Shown here: positions 47,401 to 58,039 of the stretch, piece after piece
Layout: each line of letters opens with the position of its first letter
Numbering within the stretch: the stretch's first letter is position 1
Assembly (NCBI GenBank): GCA_032622095.1
Contig: CP136062.1
Location: 227,616,578 to 227,680,577, forward strand
Length of the DNA: 64,000 bases
Direction: 5' to 3'
Source: Siphonodentalium dalli
Lineage: Eukaryota > Mollusca > Scaphopoda > Gadilida > Siphonodentaliidae
The notes under the pieces: model-generated
Told to the model about the DNA's origin: nothing
Databases searched by the model: none
What the model saw: the letters and a program-made list of their open reading frames with translations, nothing else
Made by a program: the position numbers and the translations under genes

Positions 47401-50400
47401 TATACCGGTACATGAGTATACTTAACAAATAAAGCATATACATGTAAATAAAATATAATATAACCAACAACCATCGTGGCAAGGTTATTTTGTTCACGTA
47501 ATCTTAGAAGGTACCGTTGTTGGCTGTTGTTAGAGGATTTGAATTTTTGACAAAATGCGTCCCTTTAAATTAGTATGGTTATAACCCATAAACCTCAGGT
47601 GCACCTAAATTTGTATTTTTGTTCTGGGTAACATTAATTTGTCTCATTAGTCGACAGATGGGTTATGTCGACTTACTCATTGTGTGATTATACATATTCA
47701 CTCTACCCGGTATATATGAATCCATATATACCGGTACATGAGTATACCGGTACTTAACAAGTAAAGCACATACATGTAAATAAAATATAATATATATACA
47801 ACCACTATCGTGGCAAGGTTATTTTGTTCACGTAGTCTTAGAAGGTACCGTTGTTGGTTGTAATGATATTATGGCTCACCAACTTTCCATGATTTAATTT
47901 CCCATATGCAATGAAGGTGGTCATAATTGTATGGATGTTATAAGAAAGGAGAGGATGTCTGCTAGGCATATAAAAGAGAAGGGTAATTTTAATGGTGACC
48001 AGGTCCCAATTTATTGCAGACAAATTGTTCTCCGTTCTCATTACATCAGTTTTTGGAGTGGAAGCTGGATCCTGGAGCGGTTTAGTGAAATTTTGAAAAA
48101 AGTTTTTGAATGTACCCCCTAAAAAGTAATTTAGTTTATGCCAAAATTTTGAATTTAGAAATTTTTGGAAAAAATGCTCCCAATGAGTTAATAAAGATGC
48201 CAAATGTTTTGATAGAATCATCTTCAGTTGCAGAATGCTGACTCTGTGCCACACTAAGCGTATGTCGGACACATTACGCTTATTGAAAATTAGAAGACAC
48301 CAGACAGACCAAAGGATAATGCAAATGCATAAGGATTGTTATACATTGGTGGGAAATGTTCAGATAATAAGTTCAACAAATGGCCTATGGACATTTTCTA
48401 AGGGATCTAATCAATGAATATTTATTATAGAAAGTGGTTTTAAAAGAATAAAATATTAAAATAAAATTTGTCTGCCCGCCCTGCCAGCCCTGCACCGCCC
48501 TGCCCGTCCCAATTTTCCAAAAAAGTTTGATGAGAATCTATTAATCGTACTCTATAAAAGCCAAGTGTTTTGTCTGTCTGTCTGTAACTCTGTCATGATT
48601 TTTCGCGCATCTAAAAATATATGACCCTCGTGTCCGATTGCGCCCAAATTTTGACCATGTCATGCAGCACATTTTGGAATACGACATGTGCAAGCCTTGA
48701 AATAGGTTGTCTGTCATTTGCCGAATGAGGTCCCCAGAGGGTGAAGTTAGTGATGCTACCCCGCATAGCGGGCTAGCATCACCAAATTCACCCTCTGAGG
48801 ACCTCATTCTGCTTACATCTCAGCAGAATGAGGTCCCCAGAGGGTGCATTTGGTGATGCTAGCCCGCTGTGCGGGGTAGCATCACTAAATTCACCCTCTG
48901 GGGACCTCATTCTGCAAATGACAGGCACACTATTTCAAGGCTTGATCGTACTATATAAAAGCCAAGTGTTTTGTGTGTCTGTCTGTCTGTAACTCTGTCA
49001 TGATTTTCCGGACATCTAAAAATATATGACCCTCATGTCCGATTGCGCCCAAATTTTGACCATGTCATGCAGCACATTTTGGAATACGACATGTGCAAGC
49101 CTTGAAATAGGGTGTCTGTCATTTGTAGAATGAGGTCCCCAGAGGGTGAATTTAGTTATGCTACCCCGCATAGCAGGCTAGTATCACCAAATTCACCCTC
49201 TGGGGACCTCATTCTGCTGAGGTGTAAGCAGAATGAGGTCCCCAGAGGGTGAATTTGGTGATGCTAGCCCGCTATGCGGGGTAGCATCACTAAATTCACC
49301 CCCTGGGGACCTCATTCTGCAAATGACAGACACCCTATTTCAAGGCTTGGACATGTGGTTCTCCAAAGACAAATGTGTTTTCAGTGGAGTCTGTCAAAAC
49401 AAAACACCAAAGCCAAATTACGGACAAACTGCGTGCTCCGGTGACAATATTTTCCTGCATGTCATGTTTTTTACCCGTCATTTGTGATGCACAATATTGA
49501 CCTTAGTATGTTACAAACTTTAAATTTATTGCAGCATTTTATCCGGTTACATGGCGAGAAGCAGTTTAAGTGCGCCAAATGTAATCGCAAGTTCCCCGTG
49601 GATAGTGTGAGGAAGAGACATGAAGACTATTGCGGAAATGAGTTCAAATGTCAGTCATGTTCCGCCATTTATACCAGCCCAGAAGCATTGATGACACATT
49701 GCTACAGGCAGCAACATGAGCTACCGGAAAACTGCAAACCGAAGAAACCGCGAACTGGAAGTGTGAAGGAAAATAAGGATGTGCCAAAAGAGTATGTCTA
49801 AATTGATGTGTATTGTTTACCAACTCTCGACATTAGGAAAAAAGTCCCACAGCAAATTTAATGCTGTGGCATGTTAGATACCACATGTTTCCGTGGCATT
49901 TCCCATGGAATTGCCATCGTCAATTTCGAGGACTGATTTACTGTCGAGTTAACATTATATCTAAGGCTTGAAATAGTTTGTCTGTCATTTCTGGGGACCT
50001 CATTCTGCTTAGGCATCCAATGTATGTGTTTATAAGTGAATGGGAGTATCCCATTATTCCCATGAAACAGTTACAATTTGGAGATGAAATTTGTGATGAT
50101 GGAATAGGCTCTCTCAATTTTCATTACAATAGCGCAATACACCACATACATTTACTTATCTGGTCCTACTTTTCTTATCCAACTTCATTTTAAAACTGTT
50201 AACCCTGTCTATACTAAATACTAGGGCTTCACGGTATCCACCTCCACAATACCGACTACGGTATTAAATGAAATACTGCGGTATGACTAAATACCGTCAA
50301 GAATAATTTCCAAACATTTTGCTAGTCAAGATCCTATGGTACAGTACGCTATTCAATATTCGTGTGTGAATGCAGTGTTACGCGGACACACGAAAATAGG

Positions 50401-53400
50401 ACAACGCAATTCATGTCGCCTGTGATTGTAACAATGTGTGGTCGTATTAAATGAAGTCGCTTATGCAAAAATAACAGGTATTTAATTCACAATTTTTAAT
50501 TCACAACAAAGCAAATTATTATCGAGAATCAAATTGATATGGCTCTTTCTTCGTTTTCTAAAGAAGTTATACCATTAGGGGATTTAAGTACAGATTATGC
50601 TAAAAAGGTTAGGGCGTCTCCAACCAATACCTATTTATCTGTGGTGTCTCGATGTTGGATAAACATTAGCAATTGGAAACAATTGTGAGAGTAACATTTA
50701 AATTTTGTAATTGTATGGATGGCGATCATGGTCTAATTATTGCATTGTGTACACTAATTTAAAGATATTGGCGGTGGGTATGCTGTTAAAATATTCACGT
50801 CCGTCAAAAACCGCCATAAACAGAAAGAATAGTAAAATATAGACAGACCTTGTTCTTATACCAATCAGAAATATGGCATAAACAGTATGTTATTGTCAAT
50901 TGTTTTACCTTTGTTATGTAAACAAAAACAAAAAACGTTATGTTACCTGGCTTTTATTTAGATCCGGATATGGTAAACATAAAGAGCATTATTTGTTATT
51001 GTTTTCCTGATATGGAAATAATAAAGAGCGTTTATATCATTTGTGTGTGATTAACCAATAGAATTACGCTGTGTTATGTAAACAGAAGCACAACTTCTGT
51101 AACACGAGCAGGCTCTTGTTTATGTACATCATCGTACGTCTTTGACGACAATATACTATTTAAACACTGATTATGTTTGGCATATGAACAAAACTATATA
51201 TATTTTAATATTCCTTCTGTTGATGGCGATTTGAACAAATATGAATATTTCTGCAACGAACGCCGCCCATACCTTTAAGTTGCATATGAGACGACTATAA
51301 GCACAAATCCATCAGCGTACAACGTGTTGGCACTGCCTTTGTTAAAATTACTTTTCGCACATTGCTGCAGTTATGCTCTGGGCATCTGGCTGGTTGTCAT
51401 CTCGACGGTTCTCATTCTCGTTCATTACTTACAAGCACGCGTTATTTCCTCAGATTATATCAAGTTTTTTTATGTTTGCTGCCGTAAAACTGACTAAAGG
51501 AAGAAAATGTAGTTTGCGGTGATATACCGACCATTCAAGTAATCCAATACCGACTACACGGTATTAAAAATAATACCGCGGTATGACTAAATACCGAAAA
51601 ACTGTGAAGCCCTACTAAATACTCATTGACGAGTAGTTATCCATTGGGGAAATGTTCAGATAATAAGTTCAACTTAAACTTATTATCTGAACATTTTCCT
51701 CCAATAAATAGGTCTCGTTCTGATAATTTATTATCTGTCGTCTGCTTATTTTTCCTAAACACTCCTCAAAATGAATAATCAACCATTCCAATGTATATTT
51801 AAATAACTGAGTGGGAGAATCCATTTAGTATAGAAAGGGTTAATCTAAACTGGACATCCCAACAAATGGATGAATGGCAAATCGAAAGGATATATCTTTG
51901 CCTGTGCATCAAGGCTTTGTTGTGGGTAAGCCTGAGCTTAATGTGCTTGTCATTTCCAGAATGAGATCCCAAGAGGGTGAATTTAGTGACACTAATTCTT
52001 GAATGGGAGATTATTTCAGTATAGAAAGGGTTAAAGATATATTATGGACTTATTCAGGCACGTTAAACTGTTAAGTTAGTATTCAAACACTATGCCAACT
52101 GGAGGAAGGTAGCATTCTACTACATCGCCGAAAATCTCAAACAAATCTACCGTACCACTCCATAGAAAACATCATCTGAACTACGCTCAATTGTAAATAT
52201 TTAATTCTCGATTCGGGACGCAACTATCAGCGATAGAGTAACGAAAATGATTTAGCCATCAAGAGTAACTGAATTTAATTAATATATAATGACAGTGTGT
52301 GTGTTGTCAGTTTGGAATTAATATTTGTAAAAATAACTACTTTGAGCAATAGTATCATCCATTTCTATGTGATCACCCAACCGGAGTGTTTCACATCACT
52401 TTAATTAAACTCATATATCTTTTTTCAGGAAGACAACTAAAAATCAGCAAATAGGGTTTGTGTTTGTTGTCAAGGAATCTGATGTCAAAGTTCAATCTCG
52501 TCCTGGTATCATACCAATCCAACCAAAACCAACAATTTATCCTATTGTGTCGATGGAGATGCCCAGACTAACTCAGACGCTGTCTACTGATGTTGTCTGC
52601 CAGACGAACCTTGCACAAAGTCACAGACCTTCTCTGAGCCAAGGACCGCATGGACCCTCAACAGTCGCAGTTCAGACTCTTTTCTCACCAAATCGCCATG
52701 GCAATAACAATTCCTTGAATAACTTATGCAACCAGTCAACTAACACAGGTATGGCCAATATAGATTGTTACACCATCCCGACTAGTGCTGGGCGGTTTCA
52801 TGATTTTTCATCAATATCCGACAGGGTTGGCTGATTTAAAATTTTTTTTTTATTATAATAAAAAGTCAAGAACTGCAATATCTAACAAAGATTTTGTAAA
52901 CTATAACATGAGTATGATTAAACAATACACAAAATTGGATAATAGATATTAATTTGTCCAGTAATTATCAACTCGATAGAAATTACAGGCATACTGCTCC
53001 AGCTTAACATTGCTAGTATTGCTTATCTAAACTACACTCAGATTCAGCACGCTGCACTGATGTCAAATTTACTTTCTTTTTCTGATTGCCATACATGTAA
53101 ATGCTAATTGAGTAACCCTACCATACTCTTCAATCGAAACTACTCTAGTTGTCTAGTGTCTATACTTGATATATGGTGTGCAAGCCTGGATATAATTTTT
53201 TTTTGAGTGTCTGACAAAATGACAGGCACCAAAGATTCGGCGTCTGACATTTGAAAAGTGTGTCTGTCATTTACCTGGTATCAATAAATAGCAGCAATTA
53301 GTTGTTTTTTAGCCCATTCCAATGCACAAATTAGATTCATTGATGTACCATGTTATGAATTATGGTGTTTTACATCACTTTTAGCTGAAGCTCATATTAT

Positions 53401-56400
53401 CATGTCATAATGTGACAGGGGTGCAAAGTCAGATAAGGCTGTCATTTACAGTATGTCTCTGCTGAATTCTTTTCCAGTTTCAAAAATACTACGCCGTGCT
53501 TCCCCCAAGTAAACACGAGCACATGTTTCAAAACGCGGCGATTTAAAAACTACCCAGTATGAATTTTGTCGGAATTTCTTCCGCTAAATCTCCAACTAAC
53601 ACCCTTAACTTGTGGAATATATTACACTTGTGCTGATTTAACTTGTGACATCTCCGTGTATCTTACGTCAAACGAGAAAAACACGACGAAGTGTATTTCT
53701 TGGTTGGAGTTTCCCCCCAGTGGCAGCCATTTTTTCTGGCTTTTACACGTTCTAAAAATAGAAAGTCGTAAATAGTGCGGACTTGAAGGCAGCGATAATT
53801 CGCAGTTTGCGATCAATCATCAATCGCGGACAATTTAGGTTAGAGGTTGCATTAAAATTACATTTATAGGTCCTGTATACGGAACGGATCATTAACATGT
53901 TTTCGGTAAAACGCGTTGTATTGGTGGGGGGATTTGATATTTAGTGCACAGTAGTGGTAATTGAATGTCTTTGCCGCGGATAATACATCTACTTGTTGTT
54001 TTCCCCTTAATTATATATTTTTTGTGAAGATAATGGGCGCCGGACAAACTGACGGACGATAATAAGGCGGCGCCGGTCATTGGTGTATTTGGCTCGGTCA
54101 ATGACCGTGTCCGACCTCTTATATCCAGGCTTGATGATGTGATTATGCCCTCAAGTCACTGAAGAGTAAACGTGATTGATAACATAATCAGTTATCAGCT
54201 AAAATTTACTAAATTCATCAGTAAAAGTTTAAGCACATATTTACTTTTCCAGTTATCACAACATTGGAACCCACATGGACCTAAATGTATGCATAAAAGT
54301 GCATGGTGGCTATATAGCTGTACTGCCATGATATTTGTGTGATTGATTGATATATATTCTGATTAATCCAGCATTGGATATAATAAGCAACACCTTTTAG
54401 AACCTTCGTTTATTAGAGAAATTTCACAATTACATATTTTCATAACAGTTGGAATTTTTTTTTTTTTAAATCGATTCAAATAACAAAAATCTGATTTAAA
54501 TAAAAAATAAAATAAATTAAAAAAATCACCAACCATGCTGTCTGCCTCTGAGGATCATGCATACATTCAAGCTATATGCAGGACTTGGCAAATTAAATTT
54601 CAAAATGCCTCAGAACAGAAAATTTTAATAATTATTCGGACAGTGGTTCTAACATGGATCCCACAATAATAAATTATACTCTTTTTATTCTTCCAGTGAT
54701 GTCAGTAGAGTACATGAAGCGCCGACCGCGTGGCAAACAAAATACGACTGGAATTCAGACATTCATGAGCTGTGTCCCAAAGAAGCGAGGGAAGCAGATA
54801 TATGCTGGCACTCAAACTCCTGGCGATCTAATTCTCAAAACGGCGATGGCTTCGGCTGACATCCCGATACAGATGGAATCGCGCGCGTGTCAGATATCTC
54901 CGGGGCAGAAGAGATCAGGATTGGGAACCGTCAACTCCGAGACACAAACTTTTGATGGACATACTCCTAAAAAAAGAAAAAAGAGATTAGTTGAGAGAAA
55001 AACTACACCAAAGAAACTGTCTAGTAGCGTGCAGACACATGTTAGATGTAATAATAAGATGAGCGGTCTTACACAAGCCTGCCAACAATCTGTCAATCAA
55101 ACTTCACCTTTGACCTCCAGCACTCAGACAGATTATCAACAAACCATTGTGGAAGCAGGAAATGTTTCTTTATGTACATCAGGCGTAAATATCATTCAGG
55201 GGATTCAGACTTGTGAAGACACTGGATATCAGACTGATATTCCTTTAGTCGCCAGTGAGCTTATACAAGAGAAAACAATGTCGCCACACATGTCAAATTT
55301 TCAGGTTTGTTCATCAGAGTCAGTAAGCCAGCACCGAGTGGTTCCTGTTGAATCAGTTTTCCTTGGAGAATTCACAGTAACTGATAAAATTATAAGTTCG
55401 ACTACCAACTCTATTAGCGCAGTTCGCGAGATATGTTCAGAAGCAGGCATACAGGAAAATCAGAACGAGGTCCACCAAAATTCACAACTACTTAATATTG
55501 TTCAGTCTTCAAGGGATGTCAGAACACCGTCGAAATTACCAGCATCATCAGGAGAACCGTTCTCCGTCCAGACAAATACTGAAACACAGTGTTCAGAATC
55601 AAATGTTATGAGTGTTTATCCTACAACATCTGCTGGATATAGAGAACCAGTCTACACCCAAACAGATACTGAAACACAGTGTTCAGAATCTAATTATATG
55701 AGTGTTTATCCTACAACATCTGCTGAATATAGAGAACCACTCAACATCCAAACAAATACTGAAGTACAGTGTTCTGGAACAGATTTTGTGAGTGTTCATC
55801 CTACAATATCTAGAGAACCCGTCTACACCCAAACAAATACTGAAGTACAGTGTTCTGGAACAGATTTTGTGAGTGTTCATCCTAGATCATCTGCTAGTCG
55901 CAATCAACCACTTTCCACCCAAACAACCATTGAAATACAGTGTTCGGAATCAGATTTTGTGAGTGTTTTTCCTACAATAGCTGCTAGATATAGAGAACCA
56001 GTCTACACCCAAACAAATACGGAAGTACAGTGTTCTGAAACAGATTTTGTGAGTATTCATCCTAGATCATCTGCTAGTCGCAATCAACCACTTTCCACCC
56101 AAACAACCACTGAAGTACAGTGCTCGGAATCAGATCTAATGGTGCCATCACAGGTGGGACTGCCAGTAATATACCCAGTTGATAGAAGAGAATTAGCATT
56201 GTCATCAAACGACGAATCAACCATGACGTCTCAAAAAGCAGTCCAAGTTGGCACAAGTTTAATGAACTCAACACTAATTAACAGCTCGCCCGCTTTATTC
56301 CCAAATTCGGGTGTTCAGTGCATTGACACTGGTGATCGTGTTTCCGAGATGAATCATGCATCTGTATCTTGCAGACCAGAGGAATTTCCTTTGTATGTTG

Positions 56401-56816
56401 TGCACGATCCATTGATATCCAATGCAGGAATGATTGATTCGATGGTTCAGACTTCATTTATAGATAATGGGTCACAGGTCGCGACTAGTTCTTCAACAAT
56501 CACTGCCACACAGACGGAAACATTTGATGACATTTTCGATCTTTTCATGACGAACATGGAGACTCAAACTGGTGATGACCTGTTCCTTAGCAACATGGAG
56601 TTCTCAGACATGCACACACAGACAAGCTTAGTGACGGACAGACAGGCGAGCATGCAAACACAAACCAGCTCAATGGTACAGGATCAGCAGTCATCAGTTG
56701 TTGAATTAGCCGACACTCACACACAAACTCAATTCTCACAGCTTGGGTTAGACGATATTTACCTCACAGATTCACACACCCAAACAAACCTTGATATGCT
56801 TGGCTTGTTTGATTAA
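41296..56816 (+). CDS. ATMIN: ATMIN/ASCIZ, zinc finger transcription factor with TQT-rich tail (5 coding exons)
   Basis: Spliced CDS: 41296-41478, 44879-45007, 49535-49791, 52429-52748, 54697-56816. All joins keep phase (0, 0, 2, 1) and give 1002 residues. Zinc fingers: C35/C40/H53/H57; C81/C85 with H105/H110 split across the exon 2/3 join; C117/C120/H133/C137; C143/C146/H159/H165. The tail has about 14 strict TQT and several other xQT motifs in exon 5, with more in exon 4. Family knowledge: ATMIN (ASCIZ) binds DNA through its fingers and activates the dynein light chain gene DYNLL1; LC8 protein binds the TQT motifs and damps its activity. It was also named for ATM interaction. The protein is longer than the human one (about 823) mainly because of a repeat expansion in exon 5. 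The start codon is the first in-frame ATG after a stop; an extra upstream coding exon cannot be excluded. Confidence 0.92.
41464..41632 (+). repeat. Four tandem copies of the ATMIN exon 1 end with its splice donor
   Basis: Units of 39, 42 and 42 bp repeat CATGTATCTAAG|GTGAGT. Donor positions (exon end) are 41478, 41517, 41559 and 41601. The first two intervals are open in frame and would add 13 or 27 residues (VSENIESHC...). The third contains TAA. Each unit also holds a short inverted repeat (TGAGA...TCTCA). Confidence 0.88.
42016..42135. repeat. Palindrome of 120 bp, ATMIN intron 1
   Basis: GTGTTTCTCTCATATGATAT and complement, meeting at CTCGAGCCTCCGACGAG. The right flank GAATTACATATTCTATTTAT recurs at 42721-42740. 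Confidence 0.75.
42320..42659. mobile_element. Inverted-repeat element rich in ACCGCGGT, ATMIN intron 1
   Basis: Ends GCTATACTTAAAGTAATTGA and the complement of GCTATTCTCAAAGTAATTGA. At least four ACCGCGGT palindromes and many TACCG/CGGTA steps inside. No coding potential. Confidence 0.65.
42660..43479. other. ATMIN intron 1, unassigned
   Basis: No exon or element identified between the ACCGCGGT element and the minisatellite, beyond an inverted pair TTCAATGGAGGGGTAATAAC / TTATTCCCCTTCCATTGAA at 43170-43228. Confidence 0.5.
43480..44848 (+). repeat. Minisatellite, 28-29 bp unit, about 48 copies, ATMIN intron 1
   Basis: The unit is approximately CACCGTCAACA followed by CTTACCATATATTATACC. The left part mostly has CGTATATT with 28-29 bp units. 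From about 44400 the units are mostly CATATATT and 29 bp. The array ends about 30 bp before exon 2's acceptor. Its reading frames give a repetitive ORF that is not a gene. Confidence 0.95.
44879..45007 (+). CDS. ATMIN: ATMIN exon 2, first half of zinc finger 2
   Basis: 43 codons: ATRKRSLMTKKP, then RFHCPDDCCIYN and FASMKLLKQ before GTACGT. The acceptor has an eight-T tract and AG. The sequence aligns with the human segment FYCCPIEGCP...FSLVKQ, and the intron falls directly after KQ. The exon starts about 40 bp after the end of the minisatellite. Confidence 0.9.
45871..46061. mobile_element. Partial family K MITE in ATMIN intron 2
   Basis: The right end GCTGCAGTCATGGATGGGTTAA matches family K apart from two substitutions. 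Two degenerate hairpin cores lie before it. The left end is truncated. Confidence 0.6.
46600..46820. other. A/T-only tract, ATMIN intron 2
   Basis: About 200 bp almost wholly A and T, with repeated TTTATTTTT and AAAATTT blocks. Confidence 0.8.
47199..47860 (+). repeat. Tandem duplication, ~325-bp unit, ATMIN intron 2
   Basis: Both copies carry GTCCCTTTAAATTAGT, GTCGACAGATGGGTTATGTC, a TATATACCGGTA hairpin and ACCATCGTGGCAAGGTT-like sequence. The second starts at 47523. Confidence 0.8.
48548..49350 (+). repeat. Tandem duplication of ~400 bp, each copy ending in a family B MITE
   Basis: 48548-48946 and 48947-49350 share ATAAAAGCCAAGTGTTTTG, GTCCGATTGCGCCCAAATTT and GAATACGACATGTGCAAGCC, followed by a short-bodied family B palindrome pair. 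The copies differ at scattered bases. The second copy ends about 185 bp before ATMIN exon 3. Confidence 0.82.
49535..49791 (+). CDS. ATMIN: ATMIN exon 3, rest of zinc finger 2 and fingers 3-4
   Basis: Starts HFIRLHGEKQFKC after TTTATTGCAG, completing finger 2. It continues through C-x2-C fingers 3 and 4 to CYRQQHELPE and a basic stretch KPKKPR, a possible nuclear localisation signal. The donor GA|GTATGT gives phase 2, which exon 4 needs. Reading through the donor gives a stop within four codons. Confidence 0.92.
50199..51843. mobile_element. TTAA-flanked MITE (CCCTGTCTATACTAAA ends), split by a hAT element
   Basis: The ends TTAACCCTGTCTATACTAAA and TTTAGTATAGAAAGGGTTAA are inverted, with TTAA at both edges, as in piggyBac-type insertions. 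An internal palindrome around AAACTTATTATCTGAACATT is present. Related copies: 7630-7867 (left end and palindrome) and a right-end fragment at 51998-52033. Confidence 0.8.
50222..51614. mobile_element. Non-autonomous hAT element, 1.39 kb, in ATMIN intron 3
   Basis: The ends are TAGGGCTTCACGG and CTGTGAAGCCCTA, with the 8-bp target duplication CTAAATAC (50214-50221 and 51615-51622). ACCGCGGTAT-like motifs lie near both ends. No transposase frame is visible. It is inserted into a TTAA-flanked MITE (50199-51843). Confidence 0.9.
52034..52406 (-). repeat. Dispersed repeat F, copy 3, 23 bp upstream of ATMIN exon 4
   Basis: Reverse copy, from TTAAAGATATATTATGGACT to TGTTTCACATCACTTTAA. Like the other copies it has TTAA at both edges. 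The exon 4 acceptor follows after TTAAACTCATATATC and a T-tract. Confidence 0.75.
52429..52748 (+). CDS. ATMIN: ATMIN exon 4, start of the glutamine-threonine tail
   Basis: 320 bp between TCTTTTTTCAG and ACACAG|GTATGG. It encodes KTTKNQQIGFVFVVKE and then LTQTLS, CQTNL and AVQTLF, the first LC8-type motifs. It begins before the GTG at 52460 that would appear as an ORF start. Phase in is 2 and phase out is 1, matching its neighbours. Confidence 0.85.
52749..54696. other. ATMIN intron 4, unassigned
   Basis: No transposon with clear ends. 53490-53830 and 54010-54110 are more GC-rich than their surroundings and could be decayed elements. The 69-codon frame at 53566 has no recognisable domain. 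Confidence 0.45.
54697..56816 (+). CDS. ATMIN: ATMIN exon 5, TQT-rich LC8-binding tail and stop
   Basis: About 705 codons, opening VMSVEYMKRRPRGKQ after TATTCTTCCAG. A basic segment (PKKRKKR) lies near residue 385. Seven ~30-residue repeats occupy 55554-56150. The last third has closely spaced TQT motifs (ATQTETF, ETQTGD, HTQTSL, MQTQTS, HTQTQF, HTQTNL), as in vertebrate ATMIN. The stop TAA (56814-56816) lies inside the TTAA target site of a MITE. Confidence 0.93.
55554..56150 (+). repeat. Seven in-frame ~30-residue repeats in ATMIN exon 5
   Basis: Each unit runs E/Q-P-x-x-x-QT-x-T-E-x-QCS-E/G-x-D/N-x-x-SV-x-P and ends in SAxYR or SASRN. Most units are 90 bp, the third about 81 bp. Every unit holds one QT motif (four are TQT) and one QCS. 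Alternating SAxYR and SASRN endings in units 4-7 suggest that pairs of units were copied together. Confidence 0.9.
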
Positions 56817-57174
56817 CCCTTTACCCAACAGAAGGGCCCTGTGCCAATGCATTCTCTTATATATGCGAGTCGACCATAGGTCGCCTCGCATATATAAGAG
56901 AATGCATTGGCTTAACACATTAAAAATTATAAAATTGTTAAAGAATGTAAGAAAAAATGGTAAAAAGTGTTAAAAAAAGATTTTATTTAGGCCAATGCAT
57001 TCTATTATATATGCGAGGCGACCTATGGTCGACTCGCATATATAAGAGAATGCATTGGCACAGGGCATAACTGTAACTATCACAATGTGGTCAAGGAGCC
57101 GGTTCCAATGATATCCATATTTGTATGGTTCTATTGAGACAGACCGAAGATAATTTAGGCTGTTGAAGCTTTAT
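56813..57174 (+). mobile_element. TTAA MITE family A, copy 6, at the ATMIN stop codon, right end missing
   Basis: The left TTAA (56813-56816) contains the ATMIN stop codon. The element is normal up to AGGCTGTTGAAGCTTTAT, then lacks its last ~25 bp. In their place is a 21-bp near-copy of the ATMIN coding end (57175-57195). The ATMIN 3' UTR must begin inside the element. Confidence 0.88.
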
Positions 57175-57750
57175 ATGCTTGGTTTCTTTGATTAAATTTA
57201 TTTATAACATTCCTATGTGTGATTATAAGAGTGATCTAATCAGATGTTTATAGCGGAATCAAGGCTCAAAACAAGTGGCTGGTCACGGTCATTGTCCATC
57301 GAAAAATAGCTTATGTCCGGTGCACTTCTGTATCTGTCAGACATTTTGTCCAGTGCAATTTTTTTAAATAATCTGTATCTGTCCAAGGAGCCACTTCTGG
57401 CCAAATAGGACATTGAAAGTAAAAAATAGTTCTTTTTTTATTCTAGATCAATTCATAGTGAATATAATTATGTGGAATGCATGTGTATTTATTAATCGAT
57501 GTCAAGTTTTTCAACTTTTGAAAACAAACATAACATTGGTTTTTCCTGGGTGGCAATTGGATGCTCACTAAAGTGTGCATCATTGACGAATAATAAGTCG
57601 ATTGGAAATTTAAATACTGTCTCATACAGTACATCTGATAATTTGACAGGCACCATTTTGAAATGACCAACACCATCCATTTGGTGCCTGTCATTTTGAC
57701 TGTCAGTAAAAAAAAAATTTATTTTGAACCTTGAGTGGAATATAATAAAC

Positions 57751-57876
57751 AGAATAATCACTTGATTGAACTGGTGACGTAAAATAATTCGTTCGAGACA
57801 GGGACAATCATGTTTGTACATAATCCCTGCCTCTCATCAATAGTTCACGTCACCAGTTCAATCAAGTGATTATTCT
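57751..57876. repeat. Inverted repeat downstream of ATMIN
   Basis: 31-bp arms around ATCACTTGATTGAACTGGTG and its complement, loop ~60 bp with its own GAGACAGGGA / CCCTGCCTCTC pairing. Confidence 0.75.
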
Positions 57877-58039
57877 CTATAGAATATATATTCTTGTGCC
57901 TACATATGCATGTAATATGCAATCTGATTGGCTATGGCACATTCCAATCACATGTCCTGTTCCAGACGTTTTTTTTTAACTTAAGGTCATTTAGGCGGTG
58001 TTCTTGAAGAGACCAGTAGGGACAAAATAGTCCATGGTT

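Noticed and set aside
47838-48272. 144-codon minus-strand ORF
   Set aside because: Lies over a dispersed repeat with a diverged reverse copy at 8460-8800 in which the frame is not kept; no domain recognised.
48541-49487. Small ORFs beginning MRSPEGEF (also near 5.4, 10.2, 18.8, 21.8 and 22.2 kb)
   Set aside because: They are readings of the family B MITE palindrome.
22586-57174. Evenly repeated palindromes suggesting a CRISPR array
   Set aside because: The repeats are dispersed MITEs and Helitron-like tandem units without unique spacers or cas genes, in an animal genome.
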